Shown: piece by piece, positions 1 to 7,781 of the stretch
Layout: each line of letters starts with the position of its first letter
How positions within the stretch are numbered: the stretch's first letter is position 1
Assembly: GCA_038206725.1 (NCBI GenBank)
Contig: JBBRAO010000025.1
Location: forward strand, 1 to 52,963
Source of the DNA: JBAXXL01 sp038206725
GTDB taxonomy: Bacteria; Bacteroidota; Ignavibacteria; Kapaibacteriales; UBA2268
Direction of reading: 5' to 3'
Length of the DNA: 52,963 bases
Position numbers and translations under genes: made by a program
The notes under the pieces: generated by a model
What the model saw: only the letters and a program-made list of their open reading frames with translations
The model's database searches: none
What the model was told of the DNA's origin: nothing

Positions 1-1
1 T

Positions 2-67
2 AGTTATACATTAGTCTTCCGCGTAGGTGAACGCACAATCATCCGTTCAATCAGAATAGTTAAATAA
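2..67 (+). CDS. C-terminal end of a T9SS cargo protein (partial)
   Basis: Only the last 21 codons and the stop lie in the window. The peptide ends FRVGERTIIRSIRIVK, alternating hydrophobic and charged residues and finishing in a basic K. This is the usual last strand of a type A T9SS sorting domain, as at the ends of the proteins at 41.6-45.9 kb and 46.0-49.6 kb. The sorting domain directs export through the outer membrane and is then removed. A strong terminator follows within 25 bases, supporting a real gene end. The rest of the protein is outside the window, so its function is unknown. Confidence 0.6.
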   Translation, partial: SYTLVFRVGERTIIRSIRIVK

Positions 68-88
68 TCTGAATTGATATAAATACAT

Positions 89-123
89 AAACCGTCTGCT
101 TCAAAAGAGCAGACGGTTTTTTT
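89..123 (+). terminator. Rho-independent terminator
   Basis: A perfect 12-bp stem (AAACCGTCTGCT paired with AGCAGACGGTTT) encloses a 7-base loop and is followed by a T run on the plus strand. It lies just after the partial T9SS gene and before the convergent gene ending at 163. Confidence 0.93.
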
Positions 124-162
124 GTGTAAACAAAGAAAGAAAATCATCTATGGTTTAAGTAT

Positions 163-1140
163 CTAAAGATTGGTATTTTTAGCGATTTCCTCTAAACCGG
201 CATCAATTACAATTTGAGGAAATGAAGTGTAATAATACTTGTAAGTATCTTGGTGAATAACTTTATCCAATTCTTGGAAATACTCTTTAGCGTTTTCCAA
301 ATTTTGCTTCCACAAATGAGCATTTGCAAGAGCTTGCAAAGAATAAGTTTTATCCTTCGATAAATCATAAGCGATTTCAGCCCATAATATAGCTTCATCA
401 AAACGTTTAGAACGCCGGCATATTCCGGATAGTGCAAGAGAGGCTAATTCCTTAATATAAAAGCTGTAATCAGTATGTTCAAAAACATCAATTAGTGCAT
501 CTTCTGCTCGAGTAAAATCAGAAATTAATATATAATTGAGACCTAACTCATACCAATAATACTCATCCTGTAAATTGAAATCCACTTGATTTAGTAAAGC
601 TATGTTATCAGAATGATTCAACAGTTGACTGTTTTCAGTCTGTATAATGCCAATTTGTGATGGATATATACTTCGCCCTGATTGGATAATCGTAAATGAT
701 ATTTGCTCGAATAGAAAACCGGTAAAAAATTGGTTGATGGTGGGGGAGTGAACAAAAAGCCGAGGATAAAATCCATTTGAGGAGCCGCTATCTACTAGGG
801 TATGAACGTTTTCCATTCTGCAGAGGAATGCGCCGCAATTAGGATTCGTTGTTGCAATAAGATCGCGTATGTTGTATGAATCGTCATCAACAAGCAACTC
901 TCCGCTGTTTAGGTAGAGTATCCATTTAGAATTGCATTGCTTTAATGCATTATTAAGATTGTTGGTCTTGCTAACATTACGATCAATTCTGATAAATGTG
1001 TATTCAATATTATTCAGAATTTGAATTTTATCATTATGAGCAAGAATTACGATTTGGTCAGCAAATTTAATGATACTTTGAACGGTATCATTAATTTTAG
1101 CTGGCTCATAATCATTAATTAGAATTGTTAATAGATTCAT
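163..1140 (-). CDS. Glycosyltransferase-like protein with C-terminal TPR region
   Basis: The N-terminal half (about residues 1-130) looks like a family 2 glycosyltransferase: an N-terminal beta-strand, FADQIVIL, and ILYLNSGELL where the usual 'D-D/E' donor-site motif would be. The motif is degenerate (N-S-G-E), so activity is uncertain. The second half (about residues 185-320) is helical with TPR-like repeats (EYYWYELGLNYI, SLQALANAHLWKQNLENAKEYF). GT2-TPR fusions are known in protein and peptide glycosylation. The gene starts 25 bases after the stop of the lytic transglycosylase on the same strand, so the two are probably cotranscribed. ATG start; no clear Shine-Dalgarno. The family call is moderately sure; the substrate is unknown. 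Confidence 0.6.
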   Translation of the reverse strand: MNLLTILINDYEPAKINDTVQSIIKFADQIVILAHNDKIQILNNIEYTFIRIDRNVSKTNNLNNALKQCNSKWILYLNSGELLVDDDSYNIRDLIATTNPNCGAFLCRMENVHTLVDSGSSNGFYPRLFVHSPTINQFFTGFLFEQISFTIIQSGRSIYPSQIGIIQTENSQLLNHSDNIALLNQVDFNLQDEYYWYELGLNYILISDFTRAEDALIDVFEHTDYSFYIKELASLALSGICRRSKRFDEAILWAEIAYDLSKDKTYSLQALANAHLWKQNLENAKEYFQELDKVIHQDTYKYYYTSFPQIVIDAGLEEIAKNTNL

Positions 1141-1165
1141 TAGTTTAATAAGTTATGTATTAATA

Positions 1166-3574
1166 TTACTTAACTTTGATTTTCTGGCCAATCTGAATTA
1201 ATTCCGGTTTGACTTTTGGGTTTAACTTTTGCAAATCTTCAACTGTAGTGTTATACTTTTCAGCTATTGAATAAAAACTATCACCTTTTGCAACTGTGTG
1301 AGTAGCGGTTTTATCAGTACTCTTAGCCGGTTTGGCGGTTGCTTTATCATTTGCTTTATCTTCAACCTTAGCAGGATTTGTTTTAGAATTCTTGTCTGCG
1401 GGTTTTTCTTTTCCTTTAGCGGCTTTCTCATTTTTTTTGTTTTGCGGTACATCCTTAATAATTATAGTAGAGCCTGCTTTGATATCTTCTCCACTAATTT
1501 CTCCCGGATTCATTGCTCTTAACTCATCCATTGAAATATTATATTTTTGTGAAATGGATGACAAAGTTTCACCACGACTAACTTCATGAGTTGATTGACC
1601 TTTGGCATTAGTTTCATTTTTAGGTTGAGCTTTTTCTTTTGGTTTTGAACTTTTAAGATTTGTTTCGATTTTTAATCTCTGTCCTATGCTTATTATGTCA
1701 TCCTTGATATTGTTCAATTCACTAATATCCTCTATGCTAACATTATATAGAGAAGCAATTTGACTTAGAGTTTCACCTTTTCTGACTTTATGGGTTATTT
1801 TCTCTGGTTTTGGAATCTTCTTGAGTTTCGTTTCGTCCACAATTGTTCTTTGCGCTATAATAATTGTATCACCGGCTTTGATATTATCTATTTCTAAATC
1901 GTTCATTTTATTTAGTTTCTTCATAATATCTATATTTACACCATATTTTTGGGCAATGCTAGAAAGTGTTTCACCCTTTTTTACGGTATGGGTACGAGAT
2001 TCTTTATTTTTTGATGTACGTTCTGTATTTTCGTCTTGTACATTTTGTTCAGGTTTCTCCACGACAAGTTTAATACGATCCACAGGTATTTTCAAAAAGG
2101 TACCAGGTACTAATTTTGCGTTGTGATTAATCAATTTGTTTATATTTATCAATTCTTCACGTGATAAATTATACATTTTTGCTATTTTAGCAATTGTTTC
2201 ATTTTTCGATACTTCGTGTTGGAAGAACGGAGTTTTTTCCTCGAGGCTTATTTGCTTGAAATTAATATTAAATATATTTGTCGAACCATAAGGAATTTTA
2301 ATATCATATCCATCGGGTGGGGTGCAGGATTTAATTAATTCCGGGTTTAGTTCTTTAATCAAGTCTTCTGTAACATTCGATGCTTTTGCTATTGCCGATA
2401 TATTGACAGCGGAATCAAGATGAACAACATCATATTTATATTCTTCAAGATAGGATAGGGAATCAATATTAATGTTATACCCTCTTGGATTGGAGAAGAT
2501 TTTAATAACAGCTATAAATGAAGGAATATAGTTTTTAGTATCCTTCGGTAGTAAAGGGCGTACATCCCAATAACTGGGACTCTCTACTTCGGAATTTACA
2601 ATTGCTCTTTCAACACAGCCCTTACCGCAGTTATATGCCGCCAATGCTAAATGCCAATCACCGAAATCAATATATAAGTCTCTTAAATGTCTAAAGGCGG
2701 CTACAGTAGATTTTTCAGGATCTCTTCGTTCATCGACCCACATTGAAGGTTTATCATTCAACCCATACATTTTGCCGGTAGAGTATATAAATTGCCATAT
2801 ACCCACTGCGCTGGCTCTAGATATGGCATTCGGCTTTAACCCGCTTTCGATTAGCGACAAATATATCAATTCTTCCGGAATTCCTTCCTCTGCCGCTACT
2901 CGTTTGAACATTGGAAACCATCTGCTTGTTCGTTCGAACCATTTTTCAACAGTTTTTAAACCAAGTTTAGGGTTTAGAAGAAAGTCTATGTTTCTTTTAA
3001 TGAATTCGTTATCGGTTATATCAATTGTCATTAAATCAGGAGGAGGGACATATCCGGGCTGGACGATTAATATGTTTTCCGCTGTTTCCGGCTTTCCGGG
3101 AAAAGTTTTATCTGATTTATCGAAATCTTCAAAATATAAATCACTTATCATATAAAATGGAGTATTTTCTCCGATGTATTCGGTAGTTCTTATAAATTGC
3201 TCATAATCATCAATAACTAATTGTAATAATTCAATATAAGCAATGTTTTCTTCGATATCGGGAAAGCTGGCTAAAGGATTTAGTTTGCTTAATGCGGTCT
3301 CAAAAAACTTTGCGGCTTTGACAGTATCGCCTTTTTGTATTGATTCAATAGCATTGTAATAATCTGCTTTAGCTGACTTAAGTGTCTTATCAATGTTCCA
3401 ATTTGTTTTTTTTGAAACTATGTCTGTCGAGCTATCTAAAACAGAATATTCATCAGGAAATATTGCTTTAGCTGAAACCGGTTGATTAAAATTTCCTTTA
3501 GCTGAAATAAGTTGAAAGTTTAGTAGAATAATTAGTAATGGTATTATTTTTAAAAAGATATCTTGCAATTTCAT
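1166..3574 (-). CDS. Membrane-bound lytic murein transglycosylase with LysM repeats (MltD-like)
   Basis: 802 residues. A signal peptide (about 1-25) is followed by a helical stretch and an SLT transglycosylase domain (about 215-335) with the catalytic glutamate in SLIESGLKPNAIS and the family hallmark GIWQFIYSTGKMYGL. A degenerate LysM-like unit follows, then five clear LysM domains, each beginning xHxVxxGET(L/I) with one GDS variant. The LysM units bind peptidoglycan; the enzyme cleaves MurNAc-GlcNAc bonds to give 1,6-anhydro products. The region between the last LysM domains is rich in Lys, Ala, Asn and Thr and looks like a flexible linker. Low-complexity codons here create long spurious antisense reading frames. 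The following gene (ending at 163) is probably in the same operon. Confidence 0.9.
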   Translation of the reverse strand: MKLQDIFLKIIPLLIILLNFQLISAKGNFNQPVSAKAIFPDEYSVLDSSTDIVSKKTNWNIDKTLKSAKADYYNAIESIQKGDTVKAAKFFETALSKLNPLASFPDIEENIAYIELLQLVIDDYEQFIRTTEYIGENTPFYMISDLYFEDFDKSDKTFPGKPETAENILIVQPGYVPPPDLMTIDITDNEFIKRNIDFLLNPKLGLKTVEKWFERTSRWFPMFKRVAAEEGIPEELIYLSLIESGLKPNAISRASAVGIWQFIYSTGKMYGLNDKPSMWVDERRDPEKSTVAAFRHLRDLYIDFGDWHLALAAYNCGKGCVERAIVNSEVESPSYWDVRPLLPKDTKNYIPSFIAVIKIFSNPRGYNINIDSLSYLEEYKYDVVHLDSAVNISAIAKASNVTEDLIKELNPELIKSCTPPDGYDIKIPYGSTNIFNINFKQISLEEKTPFFQHEVSKNETIAKIAKMYNLSREELININKLINHNAKLVPGTFLKIPVDRIKLVVEKPEQNVQDENTERTSKNKESRTHTVKKGETLSSIAQKYGVNIDIMKKLNKMNDLEIDNIKAGDTIIIAQRTIVDETKLKKIPKPEKITHKVRKGETLSQIASLYNVSIEDISELNNIKDDIISIGQRLKIETNLKSSKPKEKAQPKNETNAKGQSTHEVSRGETLSSISQKYNISMDELRAMNPGEISGEDIKAGSTIIIKDVPQNKKNEKAAKGKEKPADKNSKTNPAKVEDKANDKATAKPAKSTDKTATHTVAKGDSFYSIAEKYNTTVEDLQKLNPKVKPELIQIGQKIKVK

Positions 3575-3713
3575 AAGTCTTAAATAATATTAAACATTTT
3601 TAGAAGTATAAGATTGAGTATTATTGTAAGATTTATTACACACAACAATAATGTGTCAATAGCAATAAAAAAAATAAATCTATTCGATTAAGCTATATAA
3701 TATAAAAATGTAT

Positions 3714-3721
3714 TATATTTG
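3714..3721 (+). promoter_or_regulatory. Bacteroidota-type -7 box for yjbQ
   Basis: TATATTTG fits TAnnTTTG. It predicts a transcript start near 3728, which excludes an upstream ATG at 3708 and supports the ATG at 3744. Confidence 0.6.
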
Positions 3722-3743
3722 CAAAAAGAATTATGAGGATTTT

Positions 3744-4160
3744 ATGAAATCTTATAAAAAAGAATTTTGGTTTAATGTTCCTTCAAGGCGACAATTTATA
3801 AACATCACAACTTGTGTTTTAAATGCATTAAACGAGAGTGGCATCAAAGAAGGCTTATGTTTGGTAAATGCGATGCATATTACGTCGAGTGTTTTCATTA
3901 ATGACGATGAACCGGGTTTGCTTCACGATTTTGAGAATTGGCTTGAAAAAATTGCACCGGAAACACCGCATTCGCAGTATCGTCATAACACTTATGAAGA
4001 TAATGGCGATGCTCATTTAAAAAGGCAAATAATGGGCCGCGAAGTTGTAATTTCAATCAGTGATGGAAAATTCGATTTCGGACCTTGGGAGCAAATCTTT
4101 TATGGCGAATTTGATGGTAATCGCAGAAAAAGAGTACTTGTAAAAATAATAGGTGAATAA
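3744..4160 (+). CDS. yjbQ: YjbQ / UPF0047 family protein
   Basis: 138 residues, the usual size of this compact family. Recognisable motifs are GLCLVNAMHITSSVFINDDE near the start, PHSQYRHN, and the C-terminal half with AHLKRQIMGREVVISISDG and FGPWEQIFYGEFDGNRRKR, which carry the conserved His and acidic residues. Members have been linked to secondary thiamine-phosphate synthase activity, but the physiological role is unsettled. An in-frame ATG at 3708 lies upstream of the promoter box at 3714; the ATG at 3744 has GAGG five bases before it and gives the family N-terminus. The gene converges with the nucleotidyltransferase gene, with one base between stops. Confidence 0.88.
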   Translation: MKSYKKEFWFNVPSRRQFINITTCVLNALNESGIKEGLCLVNAMHITSSVFINDDEPGLLHDFENWLEKIAPETPHSQYRHNTYEDNGDAHLKRQIMGREVVISISDGKFDFGPWEQIFYGEFDGNRRKRVLVKIIGE

Positions 4161-4161
4161 A

Positions 4162-4884
4162 CTAAAGCAGGTGTTTTATTTTACTATAAGTACCACAATC
4201 CATCCACCAATCCGCATTATGGCGGTAACCGATAATTCTATTATTTTTGCACAAACGAGTGTATAAATCAATAATTGAAAATGTCCCGGATTCATTGATA
4301 TAATCAAAGATTTCGGGACTTATTATATGTATTCCGCTGAATCCAAAGATGTTTGGATTGTGTTCAATAAATGATTCATTGTTTTCAACATCATCACCAA
4401 TTATATATCTACCAATAAGTTCGAGTCTATTGCTAAACTCAAGATATCTAGAAGTGATACGGTTACGAACGGCTAATGTGGCAAGGGCATTATTGATATT
4501 GTGATAGTTATACATATCAGAAATGTTTAGATTGCTTAAAATATCAACATTATAAAGCAGTATTGGTTCACTTGGAATAAACATATTTTTTGCTTTAAGA
4601 AGTCCACCACCGGTATCAAAAAGTTTTTCTGTTTCATCCGAGAAAATAATGTCCAAAGCAAAGTTTTGCTTATCTTCAATATAATCTTTGATTTTCTCAG
4701 TGAAGTGATGAACATTGATAACAATTCTTTCAATACCTTCATCTTTGAGTTTTAAAATTACTTGCTCTATAAGCGGAACACCATTAACAGGGAGTAGGGC
4801 TTTCGGAATCGTGTTGGAAATCGGCGCAAGTCTTGTTCCTACACCCGCAGAAAAAATCATTGCTTGTTTTAATTTGTTTTGCAT
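4162..4884 (-). CDS. Sugar-1-phosphate nucleotidyltransferase (MurU/HddC-like)
   Basis: 240 residues with the NTP-transferase signature at the N-terminus: FSAGVGTRLAPISNTIPKAL, with the Gly-rich loop, the Arg and the PKALLPV lysine. YNVDIL supplies the metal-binding aspartate. It would join a nucleoside triphosphate to a sugar-1-phosphate, and the short length suits MurNAc-1-phosphate uridylyltransferase or mannose-1-phosphate guanylyltransferase without an acyltransferase domain. The substrate cannot be fixed from sequence. The frame is open to 4932 with a TTG, but the ATG at 4884 places the motif at the normal distance and lies 37 bases after a -7 box at 4921-4928. No partner sugar kinase (amgK) is adjacent. 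Confidence 0.82.
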   Translation of the reverse strand: MQNKLKQAMIFSAGVGTRLAPISNTIPKALLPVNGVPLIEQVILKLKDEGIERIVINVHHFTEKIKDYIEDKQNFALDIIFSDETEKLFDTGGGLLKAKNMFIPSEPILLYNVDILSNLNISDMYNYHNINNALATLAVRNRITSRYLEFSNRLELIGRYIIGDDVENNESFIEHNPNIFGFSGIHIISPEIFDYINESGTFSIIDLYTRLCKNNRIIGYRHNADWWMDCGTYSKIKHLL

Positions 4885-4898
4885 TTCGGAAAATTTAG

Positions 4899-4906
4899 TA
4901 AATTTG
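4899..4906 (+). promoter_or_regulatory. -7 box for xseA
   Basis: TAAATTTG, with TTTG at 4878-4881 as a possible -33 element (17-base spacer). It faces the minus-strand promoter at 4921-4928. Confidence 0.65.
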
Positions 4907-4920
4907 TAAAATAATAAATT

Positions 4921-4928
4921 CAAATATA
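4921..4928 (-). promoter_or_regulatory. -7 box for the nucleotidyltransferase gene
   Basis: CAAATATA on the plus strand reads TATATTTG on the minus strand. Transcription would start near 4914, in agreement with the ATG at 4884. Confidence 0.6.
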
Positions 4929-4943
4929 ACAAAGTTGATCTAA

Positions 4944-6146
4944 ATGGAAAATAAAGTTATCACTGTTAGCCAATTAACAGGTGCTGTTAAAGAAATATTA
5001 GAGAGCGGATTTTCGGATATAGCGTTAGAAGGAGAGATTTCGAACTTCAAAGCTCATTCTTCGGGACATTTATACTTCACATTAAAAGATGAAGGGGCAC
5101 AGATTTCCGCCGTAATGTGGAAATATAGGAACCATCTGAATTTCAAACCTGTTGACGGAATGAAGGTTATTGCGCAAGGCAGCATTTCTGTATATCCACC
5201 GCAAGGCAAGTACCAAATTGATGTAACAAGTATGTTACCCGCAGGCGAAGGCGATTTATTTTTGGCTTACGAAGCTTTAAAAAAGAAGTTAATTGCCAAG
5301 GGTTATTTCGAAGAAGATATCAAAAAACCATTGCCACGTTTTCCACAATCTATTGGAGTTGCAACTTCTCCGACAGGTGCTGCGATTCAAGATGTTATTT
5401 CAACTATTCGCCGACGATACAAAGCGGCAAAAATCTATTTTAGACCAACATTGGTTCAAGGTGACGGTGCGGCTGAGGACATTGTTAAAGCCATAGATGA
5501 ATTATCGCGAACACCGGCGGAAGTTTTGATTATAGGGCGGGGCGGAGGCTCCCTTGAGGATTTATGGTGCTTTAACGAAGAAATTACAATAGATGCGATT
5601 TATAAATGTGAGAAGCCAATCATATCAGCAGTAGGGCACGAAACAGATTTTACTTTATCCGACTTCGCCGCCGATGTTCGAGCCGCTACTCCAACTGCCG
5701 CGGCAGAACTGGTTACGCCTATAACGGCTGATGATGTCCGTGATTTCTTATTGACCAGTGTATATAAAATGAGTAAATCGACAAATTTTGTTTTATCGGA
5801 CTTGAAGCAAAAACTTGGTTTGACTTCAGCAGAAAAAGCTTCACGGCGTTTACACGATAAAATCAATTTTTATAATCAAGGATTGGATGATTCCACAATA
5901 AATATGCAAAGAATTTTGAAAGGAAAGTTTCATTCAATTAAACAAAAGGTAGAATCAAATACATTTATTTGCCGCTCTTTAAATCCACAAGCTCCCCTTG
6001 AGAAAGGGTATGCTATATTGAAATCAAATGACCGAATAATAGACAATAGTAAAAGTCTTATGAAATATAAGCTCATTGAGATAGTTCGGAAAAATGAAAC
6101 AGTGGTTGCAAAAGTTGAAGGATTAAAGCAGGATAGCCTGTTTTAA
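4944..6146 (+). CDS. xseA: Exodeoxyribonuclease VII large subunit
   Basis: 400 residues. The N-terminal OB-fold (about 1-100) has EGEISNFKAHSSGHLYFTLK and ISAVMWKYR. The catalytic region follows with GVATSPTGAAIQDVISTIRRR, IIGRGGGSLEDLWCFNEE and SAVGHETDFTLSDFAADVRA. Together with the small subunit XseB it degrades single-stranded DNA from both ends to short oligonucleotides in the cytoplasm. The C-terminal coiled-coil and the RSLNPQAPLEKGYAI tail motif are present. The family average is slightly longer, with a longer coiled-coil. No xseB lies downstream here; the next gene is a convergent tRNA. Start is the ATG at 4944, behind its own promoter. Confidence 0.96.
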   Translation: MENKVITVSQLTGAVKEILESGFSDIALEGEISNFKAHSSGHLYFTLKDEGAQISAVMWKYRNHLNFKPVDGMKVIAQGSISVYPPQGKYQIDVTSMLPAGEGDLFLAYEALKKKLIAKGYFEEDIKKPLPRFPQSIGVATSPTGAAIQDVISTIRRRYKAAKIYFRPTLVQGDGAAEDIVKAIDELSRTPAEVLIIGRGGGSLEDLWCFNEEITIDAIYKCEKPIISAVGHETDFTLSDFAADVRAATPTAAAELVTPITADDVRDFLLTSVYKMSKSTNFVLSDLKQKLGLTSAEKASRRLHDKINFYNQGLDDSTINMQRILKGKFHSIKQKVESNTFICRSLNPQAPLEKGYAILKSNDRIIDNSKSLMKYKLIEIVRKNETVVAKVEGLKQDSLF

Positions 6147-6192
6147 ATATAAAGTGCAGAATAAGATTTAAAGTTAAATGACTGAATAATAC

Positions 6193-6235
6193 AAAAAAAA
6201 AGAGACTAATAAATTAGCCTCATTTTTTTTTTTTT
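6193..6235. terminator. Probable bidirectional terminator between xseA and tRNA-Lys
   Basis: A short imperfect stem (GAGaCTAAT / ATTAGcCTC) is flanked by an A run on one side and a 13-base T run on the other. It can therefore serve the convergent xseA (plus) and tRNA-Lys (minus) transcripts. The stem is weak, with one internal mismatch and a tight loop. Confidence 0.6.
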
Positions 6236-6238
6236 GAG

Positions 6239-6311
6239 TGACCGCGACAGGATTTGAACCTGTGGCCCTTTGATTAAAAGTCAAATGCTCTACCGACTGA
6301 GCTACGCGGTC
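6239..6311 (-). tRNA. tRNA-Lys (anticodon TTT)
   Basis: 73 bases. Read on the minus strand, the acceptor stem GACCGCG pairs with CGCGGTC and the discriminator is A. The D-arm sequence is AGCTCAGTCGGTAGAGC, the anticodon loop is CTTTTAA with anticodon TTT, and the T-arm has GGTTCAAATCC. CCA is not encoded. Confidence 0.97.
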
Positions 6312-6639
6312 ATAAATTTTATTAATTATCAAATTAACAGAATTCAAAATTACTCATTTTTGCCATAATAAACAAATATTCTTCAAAAATATTCAAAAAT
6401 AGTTGTCTCTAGTTCGAATTAATAATTTATTAAGAGGTCAATAGAAATTTATTCAAGAAAAACAGAAATGGATATGACATAATAAAACAAGTGATTATGT
6501 GCGTTCTGACAATTCGGAAACTTTTTTCGCAATATGTAATCTATATATTGAGTTTCATCAAAAACGGTAAAAACGGAAGCATAAAATAAATATTTCAAGT
6601 TTTTTTTGCTGAGGTCTTGCTTAATATAAAAAAAAGTCG
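6312..6639. other. Intergenic region between the two divergent tRNA genes
   Basis: About 330 AT-rich bases. Apart from the two tRNA promoters at its ends I see no open frame, hairpin or repeat that can be supported. Confidence 0.5.
6345..6352 (-). promoter_or_regulatory. -7 box for tRNA-Lys
   Basis: CAAAATTA on the plus strand is TAATTTTG on the minus strand. A CAA (TTG on minus) at 6373-6375, 20 bases away, is a possible -33 element. Confidence 0.6.
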
Positions 6640-6647
6640 TAATTTTG
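6640..6647 (+). promoter_or_regulatory. -7 box for tRNA-Leu
   Basis: TAATTTTG, with TTG at 6617-6619 (20-base spacer), ends 14 bases before the tRNA 5' end. Confidence 0.7.
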
Positions 6648-6661
6648 AATTCTGTTCTTTT

Positions 6662-6747
6662 GCTCGGATGGCGGAACTGGTAGACGCTCAGGACTTAAAA
6701 TCCTGTGACTCGTAAGGGTCGTGTGGGTTCAAGTCCCACTCTGAGTA
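6662..6747 (+). tRNA. tRNA-Leu (anticodon TAA)
   Basis: 86 bases with a long variable arm, as expected for a class II tRNA. The acceptor stem GCTCGGA pairs with TCTGAGT (two G-U pairs) and the discriminator is A. The anticodon loop CTTAAAA reads TAA, decoding UUA. The T-arm has GGTTCAAGTCC. CCA is not encoded (ACCG follows). Confidence 0.97.
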
Positions 6748-6756
6748 CCGAGATTG

Positions 6757-6796
6757 ACTGCAAGTTGTTATACATATAACACTTGCAGTTTTTTTT
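6757..6796 (+). terminator. Terminator after tRNA-Leu
   Basis: ACTGCAAG...TATA pairs with TATA...CTTGCAGT around a short loop, with a one-base bulge, and is followed by eight T. It begins ten bases after the tRNA. Confidence 0.9.
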
Positions 6797-6829
6797 ATAT
6801 ATTATATACATATATCATACACTTTTTTG

Positions 6830-7753
6830 TTAACTGATGCCATTATTAATGGCTGTTACTTTCGTCGCATCTATAAATTCTTCGCAGATTTTCATACTTG
6901 CAAAATTCTCGTCAGGAAGCGGTTCATATTTTGCAAATTTAGCCAAGTCAGCATTGTCGAGCATTGTGAAGAATTTGTTCTTTAACGCGGAGTCAACATC
7001 TATTGAATTTAGTGCTGATTTTATCTCGCCACTAGTCATCTCCATAGCAAATATGTTAAAACGTCTTTCGATATATGAACGAATTATCTCTGTAAGCTCG
7101 ATATAGTATTGCTTAACTTTGGCATTTTGCCATAATTTCTTTTCCTCCAAAGCACGCAATTGTTGCAAAGCTAATAAATGAGCAGGAATTTTAGGCTCAA
7201 ATGCTTTTTCGGCAAGTGGTTTCGGTTTATAGCGTTTGAGGAAAAATAATACAAAATAAACGATGGCGGCAACGCCAAGTATTATCAAAAGGTAAGGCAA
7301 AATCTCCATAAAAGTAATTGGTTGTTTCATAGGACCAACAATATCTTTTATTGGTTGCGCAGTATCAACCTTTATTGTTCGGAATTGCATAGCGGGTATG
7401 GTTGCCACAAGCGAATCAGAAGACTTTGCGAAGCGGATAATAGCGGGAGGCAAATGAAAGCTACCTTGATCAAAAGATGTTACAATGTAACTCTTCTTAA
7501 GAGTTAATATATTATTTTCTTTTAATATCGTGTCTGCCGGAAAGTCTTTTATTATTTCTATTTTTCTTGCAGTATCACTTAAAATAGGCCAAATAGGATT
7601 GGCTTGTTTAGGAGCGGTAACGATAAATGAAATCGTAATATGCTCACCGATAAGAATATTATTTGTGTCTAATTCTGTTTTCAAATCCACCTTAGCCGAT
7701 GCAAAATTCATCGTTATTAAGATTAGCGCGGATAATAAAATATAATTTTTCAT
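6830..7753 (-). CDS. BatD-like membrane protein (BatD/DUF4381 type)
   Basis: 307 residues. A signal peptide (1-20) leads into a beta-sandwich of about 120 residues (VDLKTELDTNNILIGEHITI) typical of BatD proteins. A single transmembrane helix (about 150-172, EILPYLLIILGVAAIVYFVL) follows. The cytoplasmic tail has ALQQLRALEEKKLWQNAKVK and YYIELTEIIRSYIERRF, as in DUF4381 and BatD tails. Bat proteins accompany MoxR ATPases and DUF58/VWA proteins and are thought to help assemble or protect envelope complexes. Here a DUF58 gene lies upstream on the same strand but is separated from this gene by the 3.4-kb propeller gene. No MoxR gene is in the window. Confidence 0.72.
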   Translation of the reverse strand: MKNYILLSALILITMNFASAKVDLKTELDTNNILIGEHITISFIVTAPKQANPIWPILSDTARKIEIIKDFPADTILKENNILTLKKSYIVTSFDQGSFHLPPAIIRFAKSSDSLVATIPAMQFRTIKVDTAQPIKDIVGPMKQPITFMEILPYLLIILGVAAIVYFVLFFLKRYKPKPLAEKAFEPKIPAHLLALQQLRALEEKKLWQNAKVKQYYIELTEIIRSYIERRFNIFAMEMTSGEIKSALNSIDVDSALKNKFFTMLDNADLAKFAKYEPLPDENFASMKICEEFIDATKVTAINNGIS

Positions 7754-7781
7754 TTGACTTATTTTTGTGTTTGTTGATAAT

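Noticed and set aside
1298..2126. Long plus-strand frames opposite the lytic transglycosylase
   Set aside because: They are antisense shadows of the Lys/Ala-rich LysM linkers and have no start signals.
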